A stretch of DNA of 64,000 nt from Sepioteuthis lessoniana (GCA_963585895.1 OY757917.1:99602274-99666273); one strand, 5' to 3'. Numbered from the stretch's first letter, positions 10,021-21,889 are shown. The notes: generated from the sequence alone by a model not told the origin. Translations and numbers: made by a program.

Positions 10021-11068
10021 GTAAATCTACTTTGTCCTCCCCTTTAATGTTAATCAATCCAGCTTCAAGATTTAATCTGAATCCTTGGCTACAAAAGACA
10101 ACAAATTATTCTTTGTCTAGAAGAGAATGAAAAAAATCTACCATCTGTTTCAACCCACCCCACACCAAAAAAACAAACAAAAAAAAAGAAATAGGTAAGA
10201 AAAAGTAGAATTAAAAGCAGATAAAAAGAGGCTTGGGAATTAAAGAAAGAAAGAGAAAAGATTGGGTTATGAAGAAGAAAGCAACAAAAATGAAAAATTG
10301 TGGAAAAGATGTTGGGAAAATCATTTCATTGGAGATTATTGATTGCAAAGTCATTAAAGAATTTTTACTAAATTAATGAATGTGAAGCTAGTTGAGCAGG
10401 GAGATAAAGTACATATACAAAGGGAGCTTGTCAATTGAATATATATGCTAGTTATCATCATAGGTTTTCCTCACAATAGTATCATGTAAGTACACCACAG
10501 TTAATTATTTTGCAGTAATTTAATTAGTCACCAGTGATATTATAATGTTTGTACATTGTAATATGCATTGCTCCATATTAGCTGAATATGCCAGAGATTT
10601 TAATTATACAATGGGAGGGTGTGTAAAGCATTTCTTCATTAATAATACAAATTACAGATGATTCCAAGGAAAGACAAGTCAAGCTTAAGGAACCTTTGTC
10701 AACTGGTGAAACCTTGGTCAAAACAAGTGTCGGATTTTCTTATACTTGCAGACAATAGTTTTATGGCAGTAAATTTCAAGTGGAAATTTGTGTAAATGAA
10801 TGTTAGATTAAATATATAACTTCAGATCTCTCTAATAAAATTAGCATATTCCCACTTTCTCACACAAGCATATATATATATTAGATATATATGTATGTAT
10901 GTGTGTATTTCAAGAGAGAATGATAAAGTTGAATTTCTGAAGAGAATAGAAGAATGGGTAAGAAAGAGACAAATAAATACAATAATAGAACAGTGGTAGA
11001 TTATTATTCTACACATAGATACAGAAGTGAATAAATAAGATTATAAAACCTCAGTGTGTATCAAAAAG

Positions 11069-11100
<32 letters not shown>

Positions 11101-11123
11101 CACACACACACATTCATATATAT
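10021..11123. other. No gene seen; microsatellites near the right end
   Basis: AT-rich and purine-rich sequence. (TA)n lies at about 11,070-11,093 and (CA)n at 11,095-11,111. No coding signal was seen. Confidence 0.5.
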
Positions 11124-11155
11124 GAAGGGTAAATAAAGGATTGTAATCCGACAAT

Positions 11156-11353
11156 ATGTAGAAAAACTGATAACAACAATCCAAGTGGAAGGAATGATTT
11201 ATTAACGGGTCGACACTATAGCGTTTCAGTTCTACTGAACCATCATCAGGACCATGAGGGGTGATATTAATAATTTTAAGTTAACGATGGATGATTAGAA
11301 ATGTGAAATACAAAAACCTAGGGGAAAATATGTATAGTAAGAAAAAGTTAGCC
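11156..11353 (-). repeat. Left inverted terminal repeat of the Penelope element
   Basis: Begins ATGTAGAAAAACTGATAAC and ends AGTAAGAAAAAGTTAGCC. The reverse complement is at 13,459-13,656. The presumed start codon of the polyprotein (11,291) lies inside this arm, so the arm is part coding and part ribozyme. Confidence 0.93.
11208..11253 (-). ncRNA. Hammerhead ribozyme, left copy
   Basis: On the minus strand the order is GGTC (stem I), CTGATGA (11,249-11,243), an extra T, a GGTTC/GAACT stem II closed by AGTA, then GAAA. Stem III follows with a TATA loop, then GTC and GACC (stem I return). The predicted cut is after the base opposite 11,212. All core positions match the known hammerhead consensus. 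Stem II has one G-U pair where the right copy has G-C. The unpaired T after the CTGATGA box is unusual and could lower activity. Confidence 0.82.
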
Positions 11354-13279
11354 GTCAACAACATCTCCAGCATCAATCTCAGCCCTACTGAAACCGAAGC
11401 CCTTAGTTTCGGACTAAAATTTGCCACAGGCATTAAAAACTATGATATGGGAAAAATAATCAACACTAACTACAAGCACCATGATTCTGACTTCCACAAG
11501 GGATTTTTACAAGGTATTATCGCCGCTTCCACTAATTGCAATTCTGATGAACTGACCCTACCCAAAAGATACATAACTGCCATAAAATCTCTCTCTTCTA
11601 ACCACAACATTGTTATTTCACCTTCTGACAAAGGTGAAGGTGTTGTTATTATGGATTCCACGGTCTATAACCAAAAACTTATGGATCTACTAGATGATAA
11701 CAACACTTATGAACAGATATCCCTACAAACAATTACAAATAATATTAACGACTTTAACAAATCCTACAAAAAACTAATCTCCAATGAAGATCAATCTTGG
11801 TCCTCATTAATCAATTACCACCCTATAATCCCTAAAATTTACGGCCTTCCCAAAACCCATAAACCAGACATTCCTCTAAGACCCATTATTTCTGGTATAG
11901 GATCTGCCCCCCATAATATCGCTAAACTTCTAGCCAAATTATTAACCCCTCTATTAGGTACCATTAGTAACGCACACCTAAAAAATTCCGGATCACTGCT
12001 CAATAAACTAACTGACGTTGATATGCACAACAAATATTTAGCTAGTTTAGACATCAAATCCTTATACACCAATATACCTGTTGATAAATGCATTGAACGC
12101 CTGCATAACTACCTTCGAAAATCTAACACCACATTTCCTCTACCTATCTCTAAATTGATTAAAATTTGTACCTTATGTACCTCACATTGCTACTTCAAAC
12201 ACAACAACACATTTTATAAACAAAAATTTGGTTTACCAATGGGATCTCCTCTTAGCAGAGTTCTTGCTTGCATTTATCTAGAATTCTTAGAATCTGGTCC
12301 CTTTAAACATATTATACCCAACACTGCACATTACTTCAGATATATTGATGACATACTATTTATCTATCCTCAAGATCTTGATTTACATAGCATCACTGAT
12401 AAACTGAACAATGTCGAACCTTCCTTAAAGTTCACATATGAACTTGAATATAACTGCACCCTACCTTTTCTGGACATTTTACTTATTAGGAATATCAACA
12501 AACTAGAATTTAAGGTTTATCGTAAAACCACCTGTAAAAACGACCACATTCACTTTTATTCACACCACAACAACAATACTAAAAGAGGTATCATCATAGG
12601 CTTTTACCTCAGAGCTCTATGCATTTGTTCCTCGAAATATTTAAACAATGAATTCATCCACATAGAAAACTCCTTCCTCAACTAACAGTACCCCAAAACC
12701 TTTATACATTATGCTAAATCTAAAGCCCTCAAAATCCACAACAAGAATCAATCTCAAACTAATGTCTACTCAATATCTGATAGAACTAGTTCCCCCCATA
12801 GATACATAACTTTGCCAAACAATTCTTCTCCTCACAGCATAACAAACAACTTAAATTAACTCAATATCAAAACTACTTCTCTACCTTCTAAAACAATCCG
12901 CGAATTAGTACACTCCAGCCTTCACCGTTACATATTTTCTGACGCCGGTGTTTATTGCATCCCTTGTAAGGATTGTAAACTAAAATACATCGGTGAAACA
13001 TCCCGAAACCTTCATATTCGTTTGAAAGAGCACAAAAGAGACATAAGAATTGGCAACTCAAACAACGCATTATTCCTACACATTTCTCAACATAATCATA
13101 ACATTGACTTCAACTCTGCTAAGATGCTCACTTACATCCATAATAAAAATCTTAGACAAATTTTCGAAGCCGCAGCTATCTCATTCCTTAGTTCCCTAAA
13201 TACTCGTCCTGGCTTTTATAATATTTCTCCTTACTTAAGCAAACACATTTTAAATAGCTACAATATATTCCATCCTTAG
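11291..13279 (+). pseudogene. Penelope reverse transcriptase plus GIY-YIG endonuclease, two in-frame stops
   Basis: One frame of 663 codons is broken only by TAA at 12,683 (codon 465) and TAA at 12,857 (codon 523). The first 464 residues form the reverse transcriptase. KIYGLPKTHKP lies near residue 183, the metal-binding SLDIKSLYTNIP near 252 and FGLPMGSPLS near 313. The catalytic YIDD is near 351, and PFLDILLIRN follows. Beyond the stops, residues 553 on read GVYCIPCKDC, then YIGETSRNL and RLKEHKRDI, the GIY-YIG nuclease of Penelope proteins with its paired cysteines. The enzyme copies the element's RNA into a nicked target. The start at 11,291 is the first methionine and lies in the left terminal repeat. 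The true start could differ. Confidence 0.9.
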
Positions 13280-13458
13280 TCATATTTTCCGTATATCTCA
13301 TAATTTCCATGCTTTTTATTCTCCTTTTGTTCTTTCTTTCTTTTCTTCCTTTTGTCTCGAAATCTTTCTCGTTAAACAACGTACATAAATTCTATACAAT
13401 ATTCCTAATAAGTCAAATGACGTAATTTAAACATCAAACGCTGATTTACCAGTTAAAT

Positions 13459-13655
13459 GGCTAACTTTTTCTTACTATACATATTTTCCCCTAGGTTTTT
13501 GTATTTCACATTTCTAATAATCCATCGTTAACTTAAAATTATTAATATCACCCCTCATGGTCCTGATGATGGTTCAGTAGAACCGAAACGCTATAGTGTC
13601 GACCTGTTAATAAATCATTCCTTTCACTTGGATTGTTGTTATCAGTTTTTCTACA

Positions 13656-13656
<1 letters not shown>
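13459..13656 (+). repeat. Right inverted terminal repeat of the Penelope element
   Basis: Reverse complement of 11,156-11,353 with only a few differences (for example ACCTGTT against ACGGGTC read in reverse). It begins GGCTAACTTTTTCTTACTAT and runs into the flanking (TA)n tract. Confidence 0.93.
13559..13604 (+). ncRNA. Hammerhead ribozyme, right copy
   Basis: Stem I is GGTC (13,559-13,562) paired with GACC (13,601-13,604). The core CTGATGA is at 13,563-13,569, followed by one extra T. Stem II is GGTTC (13,571-13,575) paired with GAACC (13,580-13,584) around an AGTA loop. GAAA is at 13,585-13,588. Stem III pairs 13,588-13,591 with 13,596-13,599 around TATA, with one G-U pair. Predicted self-cleavage is after C13,600 in a GTC triplet. 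All three stems close, so this copy looks capable of activity. Its likely role is processing of the element's transcript (known for the family). Confidence 0.88.
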
Positions 13657-13699
<43 letters not shown>

Positions 13700-14923
13700 T
13701 GGTCTTGAGGGTATTCGCTCATCTGTTAATTCAAATTTTACATCACTGAATTAAAACTTCATTACTAGGCTCATTTACATTATCTGGCAAGTTATGAATA
13801 CAATATGGATTACATAAAAAGACTGCATTTTCATCTAGCATTTCTACAATGTGACAGAAAAGCCAGCAAAACTTGGTGGCATCATAAGTTACTGCTAAAG
13901 TGTTCTGGGCTAATGGTAATGATAATTTCGCCCAAAACCATGCAAAACCCTAGAGTCATCGACTGATGAAGTCTTTGTTAATAGTACAGCAATTTTTTGC
14001 AGTATTTATATGAAATACACTCCACCTCTACTCATATACCCAAACATCAGTAAAAAGAAATATGAGTGCATGTGTGTGTGTTTATGTGTATGTATTTACA
14101 AACACAGGTATGTATATGTGTACATATGTTTACATATAATGCTAATAATAAATGGGTCTTCCAATTCTGTATTTGCAAATACATTGTCATGACAAATTTA
14201 CATTGAAAATATTTATATATTTCTGAAAGTTACATCTCAGAAAACTGATAAAAAACTAACTTTGAGATTACAAATTTTTTGGTCCCTTTAGAAAAGAGGA
14301 TTTCAAAGACAACAAACAAGACATTGCAGGAAAGAAAAATGATATTTGAGTTCTATGATATGAGTATTCTTAACAGATAAACTCACCAATAATTCAAAAA
14401 AATTAGAAAAACATACACACAGACATATGATTCTTATACTGATTCCCTTGTGATATTTATATCAGACTGTAGTATAAACAAGTTATTATATATGTGTTTG
14501 TGTCTCTGTCTGTGTGTATGTTTGTTTAAGAAAGGTGACACTTTTTAGATTTGTTTATGATTGACAGTCTATCTAATAAACTAAGTTATTGGAATTCAAT
14601 ATTTCATTAAAGAATGGATAGGTTTTGGTGATTTTGATTCATATTTTTCAAGTTACTTTAAAACTTTTGAAAGAAACGTTTTTATATATTACATATACAT
14701 CATACTTCATATATTATATAGAACAGTCAATCAAGAGACTGTCAATCAAAAAGTAAAATCAATCAAACACAGTTCAAAACTACAAGTGCTCAAAATAAAA
14801 AAAAATGACTTGTTTGAAATAAACTTCATAGATACAAAATTCACTTGTTTGAAACAAAGTTACTTATTTTACTAATCTGGTTTTCATGCCCTTTGGTCAT
14901 TTTTAGTTATTAACAAAAAGCAT
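13657..14923. other. (TA)n tract, then no gene seen
   Basis: (TA)n covers about 13,660-13,696. The remainder is AT-rich non-coding sequence with small TG-rich stretches near 14,065-14,130 and 14,490-14,525. Confidence 0.55.
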
Positions 14924-15220
14924 GAGATGCCCGTGGTGTAATGGTTATCATCGTAGGAAATGGACATGGCAGCACGAGTTCAAATCCTGGACGAGACTGA
15001 TTGCATTTCACATAGCACTAATACCCTTGAGAAAGGTATGAATCCAATTATTCTCCCTCCAGCTATGGGTAAATAGTAGAGCAGACTGGGTTCTTCAGCC
15101 TTGATGAGGCAACTAGTCTAGGAGAAGAAAAACTCTGAATTCAAACCTGTAAAACTCCACTTAAAAATTGACCTTGTGTCATATCCTGCCCGAGCGGAGG
15201 GGTTGGTAAATATGATTACC
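14924..15220 (+). mobile_element. tRNA-derived SINE, family 1 (full-length)
   Basis: Best-preserved copy in the window. Box A is TGGTGTAATGGTTA near 14,934 and box B is GAGTTCAAATCCTGG near 14,976. The body includes ATTCTCCCTCCAGCTATGGG, and the end is CCTGCCCGAGCGGAGGGG followed by TTGGTAAATATGATTACC. No poly-A tail is visible. Confidence 0.9.
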
Positions 15221-15689
15221 AAAAAGTATGAAACTCAGAGTATCAAACTTGATAAGTTTGTATTAAACAACTGAATTATATATATGCTAACTAGAAAAAT
15301 ATTGTTTAATCACACAATGAAATTTAAATGCATGCAATATCTCAACAGAGTCTGGTAAGTTTGATAGACAAAACAATAAACCTTTGAACTAATAATACTA
15401 TTATTTCAAGCAAACCACTATTTTTCGATATATCATAAGTCCACTGATATTCCAGGCTCTGGGAGATCATGTCCAATTTTATTATAATGTAGATTATATG
15501 CCTGTCACTGAAATGTTTCCACTGATGTCACAATTTTCAAAGTTGTTTACATTATATTCTCAATGATTATTAAATAAACATTATTTAATCCTAATTAGCA
15601 TCTTATCTATTAACAATGTCTCTATTAAAATCTAGCGGAGTTAGATTTGCCTTAAAACATCCAAAGTTATTTATTAATTTACAAGACCT

Positions 15690-15803
15690 TTTACTTAGAC
15701 GTGGGACAAGGCTGTATAAATGTGGCTCCCAATGAGACGTGAACTCTCTTGTGAAGGTTTACTAGTCTAGTTTGCTAAACATTACACCACCTGAGGCATC
15801 CAC
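15690..15803 (-). mobile_element. tRNA-derived SINE, family 2
   Basis: In reverse it reads GGATGCCTCAGGTGGTGTAA (box A TGGTGTAATG), then a box B-like GAGTTCACGTCTCATTGGGA. The head is the same kind as at 46,120. The sequence beyond box B is short and its end is uncertain. Confidence 0.7.
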
Positions 15804-16380
15804 ATCCAATAATATTTATATGCTCAAAATCCTGCAATATGTCATATATTGCTAAGAAATAAAGGTTTACTTAGTACCAGATGATTTGCATATGAGATTT
15901 TAAAAAACCAGAGTTTAATTAGTAACTACTGGGTATTATTGATTCCTAATATTATTGCATTATTTGCAAATGTATAAAAAGCAATCCAATGTATAATTTT
16001 ATATAGAAATAAATAAAGATAAAAATAAGATTAATCTTTTTACATGTGTTCTTATTTTGTTTCATTAATCTTTCTAATACAATATTTTCTGACATTAAAA
16101 CTTGAATACTTGTGCTTGGAAGGTTCATATTTTTGCTCATACTAATAATAAAAGATTTAATATAGTGACTATTCTTTGCCTTTTTTTCAAAATCAAATGA
16201 CAGGATACCAAAACAAAGATATGGACACCTTGAAGCAAAGTTTGTTTATTTATTATTTGCTTTTTTGTGCATAAAATTTTGTGTGCACAGAGAAAGGGTA
16301 TGAGAAAACCAAGGAGTTAAGAATCTAAAGGGTTTATGATCCGTCAGGGTTAATTTGTAAATCATAAGCTTGTGTGTGTA

Positions 16381-16437
<57 letters not shown>

Positions 16438-17796
16438 TTAAATATCATATAAATAGTAATGTTCTGTTTAAAATATTTAAGACACCAAGGAGTTAATCTG
16501 TGCCTGGCTTTGACTTTAAAACTGTCTAATAAACCAGGTGTTACATCTGGGAGTATTTCCACCCAGATCGCCAACCCTATGTTGATGAAATATTATCTCT
16601 ACTTACAGATCAAAGTTGTCAGAAGCTCCTTGACAGAGAAGCAATAAATGCTTCAGATCAATTTGACTGAAAGCAAAAATTAGTTGAAGACCATTAAATG
16701 ACTCGATCAGTCACACAATGTACAATATCAAAGTGTTGTTGCTTTATTTGATTCTCAGGCAAAATGTATCAAATTGCAGCTGAGAGAGAAAAATCAAAAG
16801 GTTAGAAGTAAAAAATGTCATTTTGTAGCTTAGTACTGTAGTTTGGGCTTTGATGTGTAAATCTACTTTGAGTTTATGATGTACTGCAGTGCACTCTATT
16901 CAGAAAAGCAAAAGAAAGAAAGAAAAAAAAGGTAAAAGACAACAGATTTATTCATGGCTCCTCCAACATGAATAACGAGATCTTTGCATCAATTTTTTAA
17001 TATCACCTTTGATTTCTTAACTTGGGCATTTGACACCACTACTAGGCACAATCAGGTGATCAGTCCATTATATACTTTTTTTCAACCATAGACCACTGGT
17101 CAGGCATGAAGAGGAGCTGGGGGAGAGTGATATTTTCTGTTTGTTGATCCAACCTGTTTCTTTTGGTTCAGATTTAGGAATTAAGCATAAATAATTAATT
17201 TATTATTTTCTTGAAAGTAAAAATGATTAACTCAAAATCTGTAGAAAATATATGTATGAGAGGATGAAAAGTTCTTAGCCCAACTAAAAGGGGAAAGATC
17301 AAGTGCCATGGAATCTACATCATATTCTATATATTCACATCTTCCAATTCAAATAGTCCGCTCATTATTTTTCAAGTTTCTTTAACTTTAAAAAAATTCT
17401 AAAAAGTAAGTCCCTTGATGGTTGTGCTTAGAGCATTTCAACATAATTTGAAATAATGTATAACTTTTGCAGCCTGCAAAGTTTTCTCTGATTAAAATGG
17501 ATATTAAACCCACTGATGTTAAGCTAAACAGAAACTTATTTAATCTAAGAAAATGTAAATCATACATTAAGTTTCTTAACATCCCAGTCTATGAGGGGGA
17601 GACACATCAACTAATAATCAATAAAAGAAAATTTATAATATATTTCCTGTTATTAATCATTAGCAAGAAAAAAAAAAGTGCATCTTTGTAAAAATGTAAT
17701 AGAGTTTTCTTGCTGGCATGGCAGGTATTACAATAAATTTGCATAATTACAGCATCCACAGAAATTTAACAGCGCCATTATAAACAATACAATTAT
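15804..17796. other. No gene seen; (TG)n and (TA)n at 16,375-16,436
   Basis: Mostly AT-rich DNA with one long mixed microsatellite. A short open stretch after a CAG at 17,470 (PAKFSLIKMDIKP) has an acceptor-like TTTTGCAG before it but no matching donor, so it is not called as an exon. Confidence 0.5.
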
Positions 17797-17857
17797 AACA
17801 GGTGTATTTTATGCAGTGTATTATATTGATACATTGTATAAAATACACCTGTTATTT
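17797..17857. repeat. Imperfect palindrome, about 25-bp arms
   Basis: The left arm ATAACAGGTGTATTTTATGC is mirrored by GTATAAAATACACCTGTTAT, with TGTATTATATTGATACA between them. It can form a strong hairpin. Confidence 0.88.
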
Positions 17858-18660
17858 CAAAATTATTTACTGATAAGATTTTCTTTTTAATTTCTTGTCG
17901 AATTTTTCTGTTACTTCAAACAGAATTATTTTAGAATTTTGTTAATTTTAGTTTTTAAAAAAATGCACCAGAATCTTCATATGATCTTACTGCTAATAAT
18001 TTATGACAATAGTTTTTGAAGATTAAAAAATTAAAAATGCTTTTAGAATGTATATATCTGTAAATTGTAGATTATGAGGTGCCTATGGTGTAATGGTTAT
18101 CGTCATAGGAAATGGACACAGCAACATGAGTTCAAATCCTGGATGAGGCTGATTGCATTTCCCATAACACTAATACCCTTGGGAAAGATATGAATCCAAT
18201 TATTCTCCCTCCAACTATGTATAAATAGTAGGGCAGACTGGGTTCTTTAGCCTTGATAAAGTAACTCGTCTATGAGAAGGACAACCATGAATTCAAACTT
18301 GTTAAACTCTGCTTAAAAACTGACCTTGTGTCACATCTTGCTCATGTAGAGGGGTTTGTAAATACATATATCCTTAAATTGTGTTGTAACAAAAGGTGTT
18401 GTTACTGTAACAATTTATTGTATATTTGCTAGTTCTAATGAATTTGTAATTATAACAAGTATATTTTATACACAGTTATAATAATGATTTCAAGGTTAAT
18501 AATTGATAAGACCTTTTTTTAAATTCTTTACAAATCTCTGTGTTTCTTTAAGTGGCATTATTCTAAGATTTACAAATATTAAGTTTTGAAATAATGCATT
18601 TAATCTTCATGTGCTGTTACTGCAAACAAGTCTCAGATAATGTTTTTGCAACACTTTAAA
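17840..18660. repeat. Diverged direct duplication around a SINE
   Basis: About 200 bases at 17,840-18,030 align in order with 18,455-18,650. Shared landmarks are a TATAAAATACAC/TATTTTATACAC start, ACTGATAAGA/ATTGATAAGA, AAATGCACCAGAATCTTCAT against AATGCATTTAATCTTCATGT, and TTACTGC. The family 1 SINE at 18,076 sits between the two copies. Confidence 0.5.
18076..18370 (+). mobile_element. tRNA-derived SINE, family 1
   Basis: Box A TGGTGTAATGGTTATC at about 18,087 and box B GAGTTCAAATCCTGGATGAG near 18,128. The body is ATTCTCCCTCCAACTATG, and the end is AAAAACTGACCTTGTGTCAC followed by GTAGAGGGG. Closely related to 14,924-15,220. Confidence 0.88.
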
Positions 18661-19611
18661 ACAAACTGTTAGGATGTGTCATTAAATAATGCAATTAGAA
18701 TGTTTACCATTACAATCAAAATTTATTGTATTTTACTAATACAGTGAAAATGGAAATATTTGTTATATTTCAATCATAGCTTAGTGAAAGCTTTCCTGAT
18801 GATTTTCTCCAATAATCAATATTCAAGCCTAACTAAGAGTCAAAAATATAAATGCTGATTTTTGAAGCAGATATGTTTTTCCATTAAAATATTGATGCAA
18901 CACAATCAACCTACTCTCATGTGGCTGTTTGCTAGATATATCAAAGCCATACTTGATATATGTCAACATTAAAGCTTGATTTTAAGGTTGATGTGAGAAG
19001 ATAGTGAAAAAGCTGAGATGCCCAATAAGGCACAACAAACAATTGATAATAAAGCTTATCAGTTAATAAATTTATACACATTACATAAAAAAATGAAACT
19101 TAGTCAAAACTTATTTATGATATACAACATATTTCCTGTGAAAAAAAAATGATCTCATCCCCTTGTGATTACTCCTGGGGATACCTGAACGTTCAAGATT
19201 GCAGACAGTTGATGAGCTGAAATATTTTACTCATCATCAAAAAGTAGTAATACCAGAGTCAATGACAAAGCAAGTGCTGCAGAACTTTTGGGTGAGGTTT
19301 CAGTAGTGTACAAGTTGAGATAGAAACTATTTCGATGATATAATCTTTAAAACAAAATAATGGCAACAATAAAAAATTAAGTGTTGTTTTCTTAAATAGT
19401 AAAATTAATTTTGATTTGGATCTATTTTGTCTTTTTTTATTTACATCCCCAACCCTGGAGATCTTTCTGTTGTATCTGTATTTATATGTTAAAAAATTGT
19501 TTGATTTTTAACATCAGTAGGAAGTTACTTTATAATATAAAAGTATTCAAGGAAATTTTCTTCACTCAAATAATCTAGCAAATATGTTAAAATGAAAATT
19601 CAAGTCATAGT
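18661..19611. other. No gene seen
   Basis: Non-coding. A slightly GC-richer patch at 19,150-19,320 (CTCATCCCCTTGTGATTACT) looks like part of an unidentified repeat. Confidence 0.45.
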
Positions 19612-19888
19612 GCATATAAAACCCACCACTGCCAAAAAATGTTATTCAAAGTTTTATATTCAAAGTATCTGGTAGGGTAGCATTTAACCAGATTGTCAAT
19701 TACCTGTACTTATACCAAGCCTCATTCCATAATATTGTAATATTAAAGATAAATAGAAGAAGTATTATATACAAAGTTAAAGTATCTAATAGGCTGTCTA
19801 CCCAGATACAGTAGACTGCTAAGACCTAGTGCCTACCTCCATAATACTAGTACACAAATATAAATGCAGGTGGGTGGGTTTTATATGC
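19612..19888. repeat. Candidate MITE with ~20-bp terminal inverted repeats
   Basis: The left end GCATATAAAACCCACCACTG mirrors the right end ending GTGGGTGGGTTTTATATGC. The interior is non-coding and contains two similar stretches (CAAAGTATCTGGTAGGGTAG and AAAGTATCTAATAGGCTGTC). No clear target duplication was seen. Confidence 0.5.
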
Positions 19889-20681
19889 TATCCACTATCA
19901 TACCTATTCTCTCCTCACCCACTGCATTCCAAACCTGTCATCTCTTATTAGAATAATTTCAAGCAACATTAATTAATTATATTTGGTAAATAGATCAATA
20001 TGTTCACAGATATTACAGCTGTAATAATTCTTTTCCGAATCAATTAATTGGAGTTTTTAATTAGACAATCAAATACTTTATATTGTTTGAAAGATGAAGT
20101 ATTTTTGCAACTGAGATTTTTATTATTTATATATATCTTTTTTTCTTTTTTTGGCTTTTGCTGATTTATATTTTAATCTGTCATTAGAATTTATCAAAAT
20201 ACCAAACCAACAATTAAGCATTTCACTTTTTTAAAACCACAATTACAAAATAATTCGTTAATATACATAGAACTTTATGCATGGGCATATAATGCATGAA
20301 TCAGAAAGAACACCATTTAATGTTTATGGATGGACATGTAAAAATTTCCATCGACTAAAGTTGATATTTATGTAAGTATGAAAATGTGCAAATGTACAAG
20401 TAGTTTACATGCACATATACATTCATAAATTCTTGTTTATTAGCATTTATATATATATATATATATATATAAATATATATATATATGATGAATGTATGTG
20501 ATTGTAACAAAGTAAAGTTAGAATAACTATTAAAACAAAAACTGTCATAGATTAAGATATTGAGGTTTATAGCTATTATTACTTTCAAAACTGAAATTAA
20601 TTCAAACAAAGATTAAAAGAAAACACCCCAACAGTTATTATTTTAATATTACTTACCTTTGTTTTAGGTGCCAAGGTTTAT

Positions 20682-20728
<47 letters not shown>

Positions 20729-20955
20729 GTGTGTGTAAGTATATAAATATGTATATAAAAGCATTGTTTAAAGAGTTCTAAGCCACACACACAAAGAAGA
20801 GCCATACCCAAACATTTCTGTAGTAGGAACACATAACCACTTCATATAAAGTGGTGTCTTAATTTCTGTGCAAATGAGGCCCATACAGAAGTGAGAGGTG
20901 TGTGACAAATTTAAAATTAAGGCAAGGCTTAGAAATTTTTGAACAATGCTCGTAT

Positions 20956-21005
<50 letters not shown>

Positions 21006-21117
21006 TAATGCTCAGTATTTATGACAGAGCATACATATCAAAGTTAGGACAGCATAGACACAGAATCAATGGTGCTTAGTAACTCCCAGTTTCTCACTAA
21101 TGCAATCATTGGTCTAG

Positions 21118-21152
<35 letters not shown>

Positions 21153-21437
21153 TCATACATATATGCTACATTTATGATTTTAAAAATATTTTCAATAAAG
21201 GAATACCTGATAGAAAGAGGAAGAATAAAAGAAACAATACATGAAAAAACAAATTCAAGTATATAAATGAATGTAAATAAAGTGTTGTCGTGCAATATTA
21301 TGCGCTCCAGGACTGGAGTTAAATAGAGGGTGGTATTTGCAATCAACTTTATTTTTAACCAGAAGTGAGTAAGATTAAAAAATAAAAGGAAGACTTCAAG
21401 TTAAAAATTGTAATTTCCCCAATAATATTGGTTATTT
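19889..21437. other. No gene seen; several (TA)n tracts
   Basis: (TA)n tracts at about 20,447-20,486, 20,688-20,724, 20,953-21,001 and 21,121-21,149. Apparent reading frames across them are repeat translations. Confidence 0.6.
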
Positions 21438-21672
21438 AGTTGGTTTTATGAAAAGTCAACTCTTATTGAATTATTCAGTGCTGAAGTCAATCAAAAAATC
21501 ATATGATTCCAAGTAACTTATAATAATCATTTGTAAACAATTATAGCTCTTCAAAGTAAATATTCTTTAGATAAATAATTTGTACACAGTTATATGTTAT
21601 CATATATACTGACAATTTTTATAGAAATATGATTTCAAATATTCCTATCAAATATTAATAATTTTTAAATCT
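21438..21672 (-). repeat. R1 copy, head and central monomers only
   Basis: A diverged head (AGTTGGTTTTATGAAAAGTC) is followed by monomers such as ATTTGTACACAGTTATATG and AAATATGATTTCAAATATTCC. The GC-richer end block is missing. Confidence 0.55.
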
Positions 21673-21889
21673 ATTTTCTTTTCCTAACAACTTCATACCA
21701 ACATAACAGAACATGAGGGACTGGTTAACACCACATCTATTACACTACTACAAGACAAGAGATATAAGTATGTATTTACAGTTAGCAGGTTAGATAACTC
21801 AGATTTTATCATTGCTGGTCTCTTCTTGTGAAATCAGCATTTCTATTTAAAATAAAAGATCTTTAAAAAATTCATTCATACAACAAGTC

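Larger units (their letters stand above)
11124..13652 (+). mobile_element. Penelope-like retroelement with inverted terminal repeats
   Basis: The element has a reverse transcriptase, then a GIY-YIG endonuclease, in one reading frame (11,291-13,279). It is enclosed by inverted repeats of 198 bases (11,156-11,353 and 13,459-13,656) that differ at only a few positions. Both repeats contain a complete hammerhead ribozyme fold. ACATTCATATATAT at 11,110-11,123 and 13,653-13,666 could be a target-site duplication, although the sequence is simple. Penelope elements are known for GIY-YIG domains, terminal repeats in direct or inverted form, and hammerhead motifs in those repeats. The near-identity of the arms and only two stops suggest a young copy. 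Confidence 0.9.

Noticed and set aside
13022-13279. Separate gene starting at the methionine 13,022
   Set aside because: It is in the same frame as the reverse transcriptase ORF and continues its GIY-YIG domain from 12,947. The methionine-like start is only where an automatic reader would begin after the stop.
14934-14990. Possible functional tRNA gene
   Set aside because: The box A and box B pair is embedded in a ~300-bp repeated unit seen several times, and no acceptor stem closes, so it is a SINE.
17467-17582. Exon after TTTTGCAG
   Set aside because: No donor site at the far end, and the reading continues into AT-rich sequence.
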